A stretch of 64,000 bases of DNA, taken from NCBI RefSeq assembly GCF_000024845.1, contig NC_013501.1, positions 1,120,001-1,184,000 on the forward strand. The letters are read 5' to 3'. Both the position numbers and the translations under genes were made by a program. The notes under the pieces were generated by a model. It did no database searches, was not told where the DNA came from, and saw only the letters and a list, made by a program, of their open reading frames with translations. How positions within the stretch are numbered: the first letter of the stretch is position 1; each line of letters opens with the position of its first letter. This DNA comes from Rhodothermus marinus DSM 4252. GTDB lineage: Bacteria; Bacteroidota; Rhodothermia; Rhodothermales; Rhodothermaceae. This document shows, piece by piece, positions 49,154 through 56,249 of the stretch.

Positions 49154-49773
49154 AAGAAGATAAGGCCACAATCGTCAGATCGTCAGATCGTCAGATCGGG
49201 GCTGAAAATCGCGCAAATTCGCTGAAAAACGAAGGTTTCGTTTCTGACGATCTTTCTGACGATCTCGATAACCGTCAGAGCAATCGTCAGAAGGAAGTCG
49301 GCGATTTTGAGCGAAATAAGCAGGTTTCTGACGGTTCTGACGATCTGACGATCTCGCCTCTACTCTTTTCTAAGGATTCTAAGGATGAAGAAGATTCACC
49401 AGAATGGAATGGGGTGCGATCGTCAGATCGTCAGGCGGGCGAAGGTTGGATTCGGCTGTTCCCCGACGACGAGGGCGGGGCCGATGATCAGCCGGGCGAA
49501 TGGTTTGATCCCTTCGAAGATGAGCCCGAGCCGGCGGCTGAGGCCCGACCGACCACGCCGCCTGACGTGCCGAACGATCCGGCTGGGCTACGCGCGTTCG
49601 TGCTCCAGCGTGCCGAAGCGGCCGGCTGGCCGTCGCTGTGGCTCGATGGCTTTGGCGCCACGCATGGCCTTCCAAAGATGTGGCAGGCGGCTGTCGAACG
49701 CCTGTCGCCGGAGCGGCTAAGGGCAGCCCTGGAAATGATCGAAAACCTGCAGCGCAATGGCGCGCCGTTTTGA
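49054..49773 (+). CDS. acidic element protein, disordered with C-terminal helical domain
   Basis: 239 residues, with a GTG start at 49054 that may not be the true start because the reading continues the domain in the previous gene in another frame. Residues about 15-35 (IEIEELPRGPRGERYYQLKL) look folded, then a disordered acidic linker (about 40-125) whose DNA is iteron array B, then GEWFDPFEDEPEP (about 150-162), similar to the end of the replication protein, and a C-terminal helical domain (about 175-239). No family recognised. The stop overlaps the nuclease gene start by 17 bases. Confidence 0.6.
   Translation: MCSQARGRAANGIEIEELPRGPRGERYYQLKLLEEDKATIVRSSDRQIGAENRANSLKNEGFVSDDLSDDLDNRQSNRQKEVGDFERNKQVSDGSDDLTISPLLFSKDSKDEEDSPEWNGVRSSDRQAGEGWIRLFPDDEGGADDQPGEWFDPFEDEPEPAAEARPTTPPDVPNDPAGLRAFVLQRAEAAGWPSLWLDGFGATHGLPKMWQAAVERLSPERLRAALEMIENLQRNGAPF
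49173..49434. repeat. iteron-like array B (ATCGTCAGA family)
   Basis: Twelve copies of CGTCAG(A) or its complement in 262 bp within the gene at 49054. Forward at 49173, 49181, 49189; reverse (TCTGACG) at 49243, 49255; forward at 49273, 49285; reverse at 49327, 49336, 49344; forward at 49421, 49429 (the last is CGTCAG then G). The first ten have the same orientation order as array A, with near-parallel gaps. The first three are spaced 8 bp, so they cannot be a codon repeat. Spacers contain GGCTGAAAATCGC and, inverted, GCGATTTTGAGCG. Confidence 0.85.
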
Positions 49774-50311
49774 ACCGAATGCCCAGGCCGAAGCCTACCG
49801 CGCCTTCTGGGAAGCCTGGGAGCGGCTCTTCGGTCCGCCGGCCCTGGAAATGATCCGTGGCCGCCTTGTGGTGCGAAGCCCGGGCCAGCCGCCTCTGCGC
49901 CTTCCGGACGTGGGCCAGCGCGTGGCGCTCTTCGGACGCCGCGGCCTGGTCGTCGAGGTCTTCCGCACGGCCACGGCGGCCGAGGCCGACGGCGGTTCGC
50001 CGCCCTACGGCTGGCGCCTCCGGGTGCTCCTGGAAGGCGGACGCACGGCGACCTGCAAACCCCAGACGGTGCAATGCCTCTGCGGGGATTTTCGCGCCGT
50101 CGAGCCGGGGACGGGGCGGAGCGTGCTGGTCGAGGTCAAATGCCGGCGCTCGCGGCTTCGCTGGTCGGACCTTCGGCCGCACCAGCGCCAGGCCTTAGAT
50201 GAACACCATCGGCTGGGCGGCATCTCGATCCTGGCCTGGGTGACGGACGCTGACGTGCGGCTGCTTCGTTGGCCGATCAAAGGATTTGGACCAGGAAAGA
50301 GTCTAACTTAA
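49757..50311 (+). CDS. RecU/Hjc-like PD-(D/E)xK nuclease
   Basis: 184 residues. The C-terminal part has Asp111 (CGDF), Glu126 and Lys128 (LVEVKCRRSRLRW), HQRQALDEHHRLGG and a final LRLLRWP, a pattern like RecU-type Holliday junction resolvases. The N-terminal domain is SH3-like (see the gene at 48794). It may resolve replication or recombination intermediates of the element, or degrade other DNA; no direct evidence. It starts 17 bases within the previous gene, so it is translationally coupled. Confidence 0.7.
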   Translation: MARRFEPNAQAEAYRAFWEAWERLFGPPALEMIRGRLVVRSPGQPPLRLPDVGQRVALFGRRGLVVEVFRTATAAEADGGSPPYGWRLRVLLEGGRTATCKPQTVQCLCGDFRAVEPGTGRSVLVEVKCRRSRLRWSDLRPHQRQALDEHHRLGGISILAWVTDADVRLLRWPIKGFGPGKSLT

Positions 50312-50323
50312 AACTGAATTGCT

Positions 50324-50671
50324 GTGAACGAACAAATTCGCAAGCGCCATCTGCAGCGCGCGCTGGCTGCCGCTCAGGCGGTCGGAACGGGTGATGAAAA
50401 CCTTTTCGCTGCAGCGCTACGCGCGGCAGCGCAATACCTGCACGAGGGCGAGGTGATCGTGGCCGGCATTGCGGCCGTCGGCGAGGCCGACGGCCGCCTG
50501 GTGCTGCTCCAGGTATGCCCGCTGGAAGGCGGCGCGCTCCGCCGCCTGATGGAACGGGCGGCGCGAGCGGCTCAGGCGCTCGGCTCGCCGTCGTGCACGA
50601 TCAACCTGATGCGCGCCGATGGAAGCGCCGGCGCCGTGCTGCTGGAGCCGATCGCCAGCGGCGAAAACTGA
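50324..50671 (+). CDS. hypothetical element protein
   Basis: 115 residues with a GTG start at 50324. Helix-rich N-terminal half (HLQRALAAAQAV, LFAAALRAAAQYL), then beta segments. No motif recognised. It lies 12 bases after the nuclease gene and looks cotranscribed. It is followed by the TAAGTCCTTGTAAAA site and the promoter-like gap upstream of the Mor-like gene. Confidence 0.55.
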   Translation: MNEQIRKRHLQRALAAAQAVGTGDENLFAAALRAAAQYLHEGEVIVAGIAAVGEADGRLVLLQVCPLEGGALRRLMERAARAAQALGSPSCTINLMRADGSAGAVLLEPIASGEN

Positions 50672-50680
50672 CTTTTTGCG

Positions 50681-50695
50681 TAAGTCCTTGTAAAA
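50681..50695 (+). repeat. TAAGTCCTTGTAAAA site
   Basis: Differs in one base from TAAATCCTTGTAAAA at 54579. Here it lies about 85-100 bases upstream of the Mor-like regulator gene, so it could be a promoter or a regulator-binding site rather than an integrase site. Confidence 0.35.
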
Positions 50696-50781
50696 GCACG
50701 ACTTGTCTATTCACAAACCATGGGGTAACGCGGCAATCGGCCGCCGGCTATCATGCTGTAAAAAACGGCGTGATAGTCGGC

Positions 50782-51243
50782 ATGGAGATGCTGGACCTGC
50801 GCCTGACCCCGTGGCGCCACGTGCGGCGCGAAGACCTGAGGCGTGCGGCCAACGCCGGCGGCGGCGACGATCCGGCCTGGGATCTGATCGTGGACGCGCT
50901 GCGCGTGCCTGAAGCGATCTCGCTTGTGCTGCTTTTCGGCGGGCAGCGGATCTACGTCCAGAGTCTGGCGCAACTGAGGGCTGGCCGCATCACAACGCAC
51001 GGCCGCCAGGTTGCGGCGACGCTCGGACTGCCTGTCTGGCGCCGCATCGTGAAGGCGCTCGGCGGCTCCGGCAGCGAGATTTACGTACCTGTTCCGAAAG
51101 CCGTCTTTCAGGCCACGGCGGCACGACTCCTTGATGAAGGGTGGCCGGAAATCCAGGTGCGCACGGTGTTTGGGTTTTCGGAGGCCGAGGTGAGAGGTGC
51201 GATCAGGCGCTTTGGCCGCGCGCAGCCGGTGGCCGAGGGGTAG
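50782..51243 (+). CDS. Mor-like transcription regulator, probable late-gene activator
   Basis: 153 residues from the ATG at 50782; longer readings cross the promoter region. Two similar stretches are visible: LLFGGQRIYVQSLAQL (about 43-60) and GGSGSEIYVPVPKAVFQ (about 93-112), each like the GG..iYiP segment of phage Mu Mor/C activators, followed at the end by a likely HTH (TVFGFSEAEVRGAIRRFG). It sits immediately before the terminase-capsid genes, as middle/late activators do. Mor similarity is by eye and weak. Confidence 0.55.
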   Translation: MEMLDLRLTPWRHVRREDLRRAANAGGGDDPAWDLIVDALRVPEAISLVLLFGGQRIYVQSLAQLRAGRITTHGRQVAATLGLPVWRRIVKALGGSGSEIYVPVPKAVFQATAARLLDEGWPEIQVRTVFGFSEAEVRGAIRRFGRAQPVAEG

Positions 51244-51326
51244 GGACTCAAAAAAAATTGGCCGTTGCGCTTGTGGACCGGCGCGGCGGTCGCAAACGCG
51301 CGCGCGTGCAAAAGCATAATGCGGTT

Positions 51327-51599
51327 ATGAGGACACCGAGGGCACCGAAGCACCTTTCGCGAGAGAGCAAGCGCCTGTGGCGGCTGGTGGCGCCGCGGCT
51401 GCAGCCGGAGGGTTTGCCGCTGCTCGCCGAGGCGCTGGAGGCACTGGACCGGTCGCGCCAGGCTGCTGAGCTGGTGAGGCGCGAGGGCCTGGTGTTAAAC
51501 GGAAAGCCGCATCCGGCAGCGCGCATTGAGAAGGAGGCGCGCTCGCTCTTTGTGCGCTGCTGGAAGGCACTGGGTCTGGACTTGCCACCTGACGTATAG
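51327..51599 (+). CDS. P27-family small terminase subunit
   Basis: 90 residues from the ATG at 51327; GTG or TTG starts at 51273 or 51258 would add 18-23 basic residues, so the true start is open. APKHLSRESKRLWRLVAPRL and EGLVLNGKPHPAARIEKEARSLFVRCWKALGL are the P27/Terminase_4 pattern. The small subunit recognises the packaging site and recruits the large terminase. No large terminase gene is in the element, so packaging would depend on a helper. Confidence 0.72.
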   Translation: MRTPRAPKHLSRESKRLWRLVAPRLQPEGLPLLAEALEALDRSRQAAELVRREGLVLNGKPHPAARIEKEARSLFVRCWKALGLDLPPDV

Positions 51600-51603
51600 A
51601 GGT

Positions 51604-52017
51604 ATGCGACGCCGGAGCTTTCTTCGGGAAAAGCCGACGCTGACGGTCGAGCAGTTTGAGGCGCGGCATATCATGGGGCTGCTGAGCGATCGCCAGGCCG
51701 AAAAGCTATACCGCGAGTTTCGCCAACAGTTGCTGGCGCGCGACCGCGGTACCGGGCGCCGCTCCTGGTCCTGGTGGGCGATTGAGGGCCCGGAGCGCCT
51801 GGTGCTGGGTACGGTACCCGGCCCGGGCCATCCGGCAGGGCCGCCGGTGACGGTCCTGGAAGATGAACTGACGGCGCTGGTACGCACGGGCCACGCTACA
51901 CCGTCCGAGGTGCGCCTGCTCCGCGAGCAGGTGCAGGCCTGGGAGCAGAGCGGCTCGCCGTCGGCGCGCCTGCAGGCTGATCACGCGCGGCAGGTGCTGG
52001 CGGAGCTGGAGAAGTGA
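51604..52017 (+). CDS. hypothetical element protein
   Basis: 137 residues from the ATG at 51604 (AGAGGT upstream). The N-terminal basic part (MRRRSFLREKP) and EARHIMGLLSDRQAEKLYREFRQ are helical; the middle has WWAIEGPERLVLGTVPG. No family recognised. It is translationally coupled to the metallopeptidase gene (GTGATG at 52014-52019). Confidence 0.6.
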   Translation: MRRRSFLREKPTLTVEQFEARHIMGLLSDRQAEKLYREFRQQLLARDRGTGRRSWSWWAIEGPERLVLGTVPGPGHPAGPPVTVLEDELTALVRTGHATPSEVRLLREQVQAWEQSGSPSARLQADHARQVLAELEK

Positions 52018-52463
52018 TGTTGGCCGAAATCCTTCAGCATGAGCAGGGCCGGACGGCGCTGCACGAAGCCTGCCACGCCGTGGCGGCCGTCGTGCTGGGT
52101 TTGCGCCTGGATCGCGTGCTGCTGCACGCCGAAGGCGGCGGCCGTGCGGACGTCGCTGGCTATGATCCGGAGCGCTGGCCTGTGATCGCGCTGGCGCCGG
52201 CCGCCTGGGCCTACGGCGATCGTGATGAAGTGCCGGGCGGCGTGCTTTCCCGTGGCGACGCGGCCGAGCTCGAGCGCGCGTTGCGGGACGGCGGCCGCAC
52301 GCTACAGGACGCCTGGGATGAAGCGAAGGCGCTGGTGCGCGCCTACCGTCCGGCGATCGTGGAGGTAGCGCGGCGACTGCTCGAGGCGGGGGAGCTGGAC
52401 GGCATAGTGGTCCGGCGCATCACGGAGATGGCGGCGCCGGAGGTGCATTCGCACGTCGCATGA
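52017..52463 (+). CDS. HExxH zinc metallopeptidase, M41-like, element gene
   Basis: 148 residues from the ATG at 52017 (a GTG at 52014 overlaps the previous stop). HEACHAVAAVVLG (His16, Glu17, His20) is close to FtsH's HEAGHA and similar phage peptidases. The ATPase part of FtsH is absent. It lies directly before the capsid gene and no canonical S14/S49/S78 prohead protease is present, so it may process the capsid N-terminus. The role is inferred. Confidence 0.7.
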   Translation: MLAEILQHEQGRTALHEACHAVAAVVLGLRLDRVLLHAEGGGRADVAGYDPERWPVIALAPAAWAYGDRDEVPGGVLSRGDAAELERALRDGGRTLQDAWDEAKALVRAYRPAIVEVARRLLEAGELDGIVVRRITEMAAPEVHSHVA

Positions 52464-52510
52464 TAGCGCTCCAGGTGTGCACCTTATATCATATCAGCAC
52501 CTGACCGCCG

Positions 52511-52600
52511 GAGCCGCTCCAGGCTGAGCACTCCGGCTCTATCGTTTAGGAGTTGGGGTTGCCGCACTGCGGCGGCCGAGCCGCTCCCGGCTGAGCACTC
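52511..52600 (+). repeat. duplicated 23-bp structured motif upstream of the capsid gene
   Basis: GAGCCGCTCC[A/C]GGCTGAGC... occurs at 52511-52533 and 52578-52600 with one mismatch in 23 bases. Each can form a small hairpin (GAGCCG with CGGCT). It lies in the 205-base gap 52464-52668 before the capsid gene, as a structured leader or packaging/regulatory site. Confidence 0.65.
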
Positions 52601-52668
52601 GAGTCCGTGCACGTCTGAAGGCGCCCCTGATCGGTGGATTATGTCCAACGAAAACAAGGGGTTGAGAT

Positions 52669-53904
52669 ATGCTGACCTTCGAACGTATTCGCGAGCTTCG
52701 CGCTCAGCGCGAGCAGCTTGTGCGCGAAATGGAGGCGATGCTGCAGAAAGCCGAATCCGAAAAACGCGACCTGACGGCCGAGGAGCGGGCCGACTGGGAC
52801 AACTACCAGCAGCGTATTAACGAGCTCACGAACGAAATCAATGAACTGGAGCGCCGGCTTGGCGGCTACAATTTCGATGCCTACAAGGCGGTTTATGAGC
52901 GGACCGAGTCGGTCCGTGGCCTTGAGCTCTACCGCCGCGCCTGGCGCGCGTGGATTGCCGGTGATGATGATGCCTTAGGCCCTGACGAACGCGAGGCCCT
53001 GCGCCAGGGCCTCGCGCGCCGCGCGCTCGGCGTCGGCACGCCGTCGGCCGGCGGCTACCTGGTGCCGGAGACGATGCAGCGCCAGATCGAGCGCCGGCTG
53101 GCCGAGATTTCGCCGGTGATCAATCTGGTGACGCGCATTCGCACGGCCAGCGGCGAGGACCTGCTGATTCCGACCGTTGACGACACGGCGAACAGCGCCA
53201 CGATCGTGTCCGAAAATACGGCGCTTGCCGAGCAGGACGTGTCGTTCGGGCAGGTCAGGCTCGGCGCCTACACGTACTCGACGGGCATCGTTCGCATCAG
53301 CCTCCAGCTGATGCAGGACAGCGCCTTCGACCTTGAGGCCTTCATGGCGGAGGTCTTTGCCGACCGTCTCGCTCGCGCGCTGCAGGATCACATCACGAAC
53401 GGTGACGGCACGACGCAGCCGGAGGGGATCCTGACGGCGATTCCGTCCGGCCAGATCGTACAGGGCGCCACAGGGCAGACCACGTCGGTCACTTATGATG
53501 ACCTGGTGGACCTGGTGCACAAAGTCGATCCGGCCTACCGGTCGAGCCAGCGCGCGGCGTTCATGCTGCACGACTCGACGCTGGCCGCGCTGAAGAAGCT
53601 CAAGGACAACCAGGGTCGGCCGATCTGGCAGGAGGGCCTGCAGGCCGGTGAGCCAGCACGGCTGCTCGGCTATCGAGTGATCATCAACAACGCGATGCCG
53701 CAAATGGCGGCTTCGGCGAAGTCGATCGTGTTCGGCGACTTCAGCAAGTACGTGCTGCGCGAGGTCGGCCCGGGCCTGGTCGTCAGGCGGCTGGATGAGC
53801 GCTACGCGGAGTACCTGCAGTCGGCCGTTCTGGGCTTTGCGCGTTACGATGGCCGAGTGCTCCAGCCGTACGCGTTCGCTGCATACCAGAACTCGGCCTC
53901 CTAA
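52669..53904 (+). CDS. HK97-fold major capsid protein
   Basis: 411 residues, the usual length. The N-terminal coiled-coil delta domain (about 1-70, rich in Glu/Arg/Gln, ERIRELRAQREQLVREMEAM) acts as an internal scaffold and is normally cleaved on maturation. The capsid fold follows from about 125 (PSAGGYLVPETMQRQI), with the core TNGDGTTQPEGILTAI and QRAAFMLHDSTLAALKKLKD typical of HK97 phages. It probably forms small or full capsids that carry the element's DNA. Confidence 0.92.
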   Translation: MLTFERIRELRAQREQLVREMEAMLQKAESEKRDLTAEERADWDNYQQRINELTNEINELERRLGGYNFDAYKAVYERTESVRGLELYRRAWRAWIAGDDDALGPDEREALRQGLARRALGVGTPSAGGYLVPETMQRQIERRLAEISPVINLVTRIRTASGEDLLIPTVDDTANSATIVSENTALAEQDVSFGQVRLGAYTYSTGIVRISLQLMQDSAFDLEAFMAEVFADRLARALQDHITNGDGTTQPEGILTAIPSGQIVQGATGQTTSVTYDDLVDLVHKVDPAYRSSQRAAFMLHDSTLAALKKLKDNQGRPIWQEGLQAGEPARLLGYRVIINNAMPQMAASAKSIVFGDFSKYVLREVGPGLVVRRLDERYAEYLQSAVLGFARYDGRVLQPYAFAAYQNSAS

Positions 53905-53932
53905 GCCGCGTAGAATCAGCGGTTTGCAGGTA

Positions 53933-54000
53933 CAGCTGGCTTAGCATCCAGGCGGCGCCAAATCGGCTACTTGGCGGTATCCCACAGCTAAGCATGGCTG
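53933..54000 (+). other. nested hairpin downstream of the capsid gene
   Basis: Outer stem CAGC (53933-53936) with GCTG (53997-54000), then GCTTAGC (53939-53945) with GCTAAGC (53987-53993), inner stem CGCCAA (53956-53961) with TTGGCG (53971-53976). It is followed by the terminator at 54015. Possibly a small structured RNA or packaging site; no known family recognised. Confidence 0.5.
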
Positions 54001-54014
54001 CTGCTTCAGGCGTC

Positions 54015-54052
54015 GAGGCCCGGGCCGAAAGGCTCGGGCTTCGGCGTTTTTT
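54015..54052 (+). terminator. terminator of the capsid transcript
   Basis: A 12-bp stem (GAGGCCCGGGCC with GGCTCGGGCTTC, two G-U pairs) closed by a GAAA tetraloop, then GGCG and six T bases. The HTH gene GTG at 54053 directly follows the T run. Confidence 0.85.
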
Positions 54053-54370
54053 GTGCGCCGGCACTTGAGCCGTGAGCAGCGCCAGGAGCTGGTGCGAAAG
54101 CTCCGCCAGCGTGGACTGAGTTTTCCGCGGATTGCGGAGCTGCTGGGCGTAGACACAAAAACAGTCTATAATGACCTAAATTCAATTTTGGAAAATTCCA
54201 AAATTGAAAATCCTTACCGAATCCAACGCACCGACGGCAAGACCTATCCAGCACGCCAGCGCACCGAGGCCGAACGCCAGGCGCTGGCCGCCGGTGAAAC
54301 AAAAAAACCCGGCCAGCGATGCCAGCCGGGGTTCGCCGCATGGTGCGGCGCTCGAATGCCAGGGCGGTGA
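54053..54370 (+). CDS. small HTH DNA-binding protein
   Basis: 105 residues with a GTG start at 54053 directly after a terminator, so the true start or the promoter is uncertain. RQELVRKLRQRGLSFPRIAE and LLGVDTKTVYNDL form an HTH, and RTDGKTYPARQ resembles the ParB/Noc-like and phage DNA-binding GRDGK.YPA segment. It may regulate the element. The 3' end runs through a minus-strand terminator hairpin. Confidence 0.6.
   Translation: MRRHLSREQRQELVRKLRQRGLSFPRIAELLGVDTKTVYNDLNSILENSKIENPYRIQRTDGKTYPARQRTEAERQALAAGETKKPGQRCQPGFAAWCGARMPGR
54294..54330 (-). terminator. minus-strand terminator near the element's right end
   Basis: CCCGGC (54307-54312) pairs with GCCGGG (54324-54329), and on the minus strand a T run (A bases at 54299-54306) follows. 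It would stop transcripts that come from the tRNA-Asp side. Confidence 0.65.
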
Positions 54371-54376
54371 TTTAAG

Positions 54377-54481
54377 CTAAGAATTTTCGCCGTTTGCGTC
54401 AAGGACCTGCAGGCCGGCCTCTCTCAGTGCGCGCTCGATCGCTACGGCTTCGTCCACTTTGAGCTGAGAGCCACGGCGCAA
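54377..54481 (-). CDS. possible very short minus-strand gene
   Basis: From a TTG at 54481 the minus strand reads 34 residues (RRGSQLKVDEAVAIERALRE...) to a TAG at 54377, followed 47 bases later by a minus-strand terminator. The helical composition and the terminator support it; the rare start, missing ribosome site and small size argue against. No family recognised. Confidence 0.25.
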   Translation of the reverse strand: MRRGSQLKVDEAVAIERALREAGLQVLDANGENS

Positions 54482-54491
54482 AGTCGGGGTA

Positions 54492-54532
54492 AAGAAAACG
54501 GCCGGCTGAAGTGGCGTAGCCGGCCTTTTTTG
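54492..54532. terminator. bidirectional terminator
   Basis: Stem GGCCGGCT (54501-54508) with AGCCGGCC (54519-54526); on the plus strand it ends in TTTTTT and on the minus strand in GTTTTCTTT. It separates the element's plus genes from tRNA-Asp transcription. Confidence 0.8.
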
Positions 54533-54578
54533 TTTAACTTTCGTGGGTAGTGGGCGGCCTTCAGAAGTGGCCTTGTTG

Positions 54579-54593
54579 TAAATCCTTGTAAAA
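54579..54593 (+). repeat. TAAATCCTTGTAAAA site near attR
   Basis: One base different from the copy at 50681 and 23 bases inside attR; overlaps a second TTGTAAA (54576-54582). Candidate integrase arm site. Confidence 0.35.
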
Positions 54594-54613
54594 CAGCCTG
54601 TTAGCAGGGCATG

Positions 54614-54690
<77 letters not shown>

Positions 54691-54827
54691 ACTTGCAGGA
54701 CTGCAAACTACAACCTCGAAGAACGTCCGGGCAAGCCGTGCTCGTTGAAGCTTCCGTGGATTGCAGCGGCTGCCCGAAGCAGCACGATACACGCCACAGC
54801 ACGTTCGAAAGTTTCAGGCCAATCGGC

Positions 54828-55556
54828 TTACTCCGGCAAAATGGTAATGCGCGGCTCGTCGTCCTTCGATTTTTCAAGCGGGTCCGGCTCGGGCATGATC
54901 CAGGCCAGGATCAGATACACGATGATGAAGGGGAAGCCACTGGAAAAGATGGCGCCTAGCACGAAAAGCGCCCGGATCAGGGTGGGATCCCATCCGAGGT
55001 ATTCGGCAATGCCGCCGCAGACGCCCGCCAGCATCCGGTCGCGCGACTTGACCAGGCGTTTGGACTTCGTTTCCGCTGGCGAAGTGGTGGTGGCTTCGGT
55101 GGTCGTCTGAGCTGTAGTGGACTTACCGGAAGAAAACGTGGTGCGCAGCTCTTCGAAAACCTTCCGGGGCTGATCGAACAACTCGTCCAGCGATTTTTGC
55201 TGCCTGGGCCTGGCTTTTTTGCGCGGGCGTGGACGCCGGCGCGGCCGCCAGGAAAGCACGCCCAGTCCCAGCAGGATGATCAGCAATGCGGCCACCCAGG
55301 GCAGAAAGCCCACCAGCGTGCTTACGTCCACGCCGCTCCAGAGCCCCATCTGCTGCAGCACGTACACCACACCCACCAGCAGCATGGCCAGTCCGGCCAC
55401 CGTGGGCAGATTCCACACCGAATCCCGACGCGTGGCGCCGCTTTCGTCTCCGAACAGCAGTTGCTCCAGTTCGGCATCGGAGAGCTGCTCCAGCTCCAGC
55501 GCCTCCGCCTCTTCGGCTTCTAAATGCATCGGGTGAGAGCGCGTGCGCGTGGCCAT
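54828..55556 (-). CDS. PspC-domain membrane protein
   Basis: 242 residues from the ATG at 55556. An acidic N-terminus (EAEEAEALELEQLSDAELEQ) is followed by two TM helices (about 55-75 and 82-100), a Lys/Arg-rich stretch, and a C-terminal PspC domain (about 165-220, KSRDRMLAGVCGGIAEYLGWDPTLIR) with a final TM helix. PspC proteins sense envelope stress at the inner membrane. It is the first chromosomal gene to the right of the tRNA. Confidence 0.85.
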   Translation of the reverse strand: MATRTRSHPMHLEAEEAEALELEQLSDAELEQLLFGDESGATRRDSVWNLPTVAGLAMLLVGVVYVLQQMGLWSGVDVSTLVGFLPWVAALLIILLGLGVLSWRPRRRPRPRKKARPRQQKSLDELFDQPRKVFEELRTTFSSGKSTTAQTTTEATTTSPAETKSKRLVKSRDRMLAGVCGGIAEYLGWDPTLIRALFVLGAIFSSGFPFIIVYLILAWIMPEPDPLEKSKDDEPRITILPE

Positions 55557-55619
55557 TGCGGTTGCTTCAGGTACTGATGGACTGTCTTCTCTGCGCCTTA
55601 CGCATGGCATGGCGATAAG

Positions 55620-56210
55620 TTACGACCGACGAATTACTTCCTGTTCCGTTACCACGATCTGTACGGGTATGTCGTGCGGCTCCGGTGGCACGACATCGAC
55701 CAGGCACTCCATGTAGACCGGACAGATGGTGCAGGCCGAGAGCCCTCGCAGAAACGTATCGTAATAACCCTTGCCGTAGCCGATCCGGTAGCCGTTGCGT
55801 CCGACGCCCAGCGCCGGCACGAGCACCACGTCGAGCGTTTCGGGCGGAACGAGCGGGGCGGTGCGGGGTTCTTGCAGGCCCCAGGGACCGCGCTCCAGCT
55901 GCGAGGGGTCGTCGAAGCGGCGGGCTTCGAGCTTCGGCGGATCCGTACAGGCAACGACCGGCAGCGCCACCAGCTTACCTCGACTTCGAAGCCACGAGGC
56001 CAGAGGGCGCAGGTCGATCTCGCGGCGTTCCAGCAGCGGCCAGTAGAGCAGTACGGAGCGGGCCTCGCGCAGCTCGGGCAGCTCCTGAAGGCGGCGCACG
56101 ATCGCCCGGCTGCGCCTGCGGTGCGCCTCCTCGCTCAGGCTCGCCCGAAACGCCCGAAACTGTCTGCGGAGCGTTTCTTTGATCTGTACCGGCAGGGTGT
56201 CGAGCGACAT
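55620..56210 (-). CDS. 5-formyltetrahydrofolate cyclo-ligase
   Basis: 196 residues from the ATG at 56210, the family length. It converts 5-formyl-THF to 5,10-methenyl-THF with ATP in the cytoplasm. Signature GYRIGYGKGYYDTFL for the ATP and folate pocket, with an N-terminal KETLRRQFRAFRASLSEE helix. Divergent from the CMD protein; the start codons are 39 bases apart. Confidence 0.92.
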   Translation of the reverse strand: MSLDTLPVQIKETLRRQFRAFRASLSEEAHRRRSRAIVRRLQELPELREARSVLLYWPLLERREIDLRPLASWLRSRGKLVALPVVACTDPPKLEARRFDDPSQLERGPWGLQEPRTAPLVPPETLDVVLVPALGVGRNGYRIGYGKGYYDTFLRGLSACTICPVYMECLVDVVPPEPHDIPVQIVVTEQEVIRRS

Positions 56211-56249
56211 GAGCGGTGCTACCAGGGTGATCAAAGACAAGATAAACTT

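Noticed and set aside
54053-54370. The HTH gene as the terminal toxin or antitoxin of the element
   Set aside because: No partner gene and no toxin motif is visible; the HTH and DGKTYPA segment fit a regulator better.
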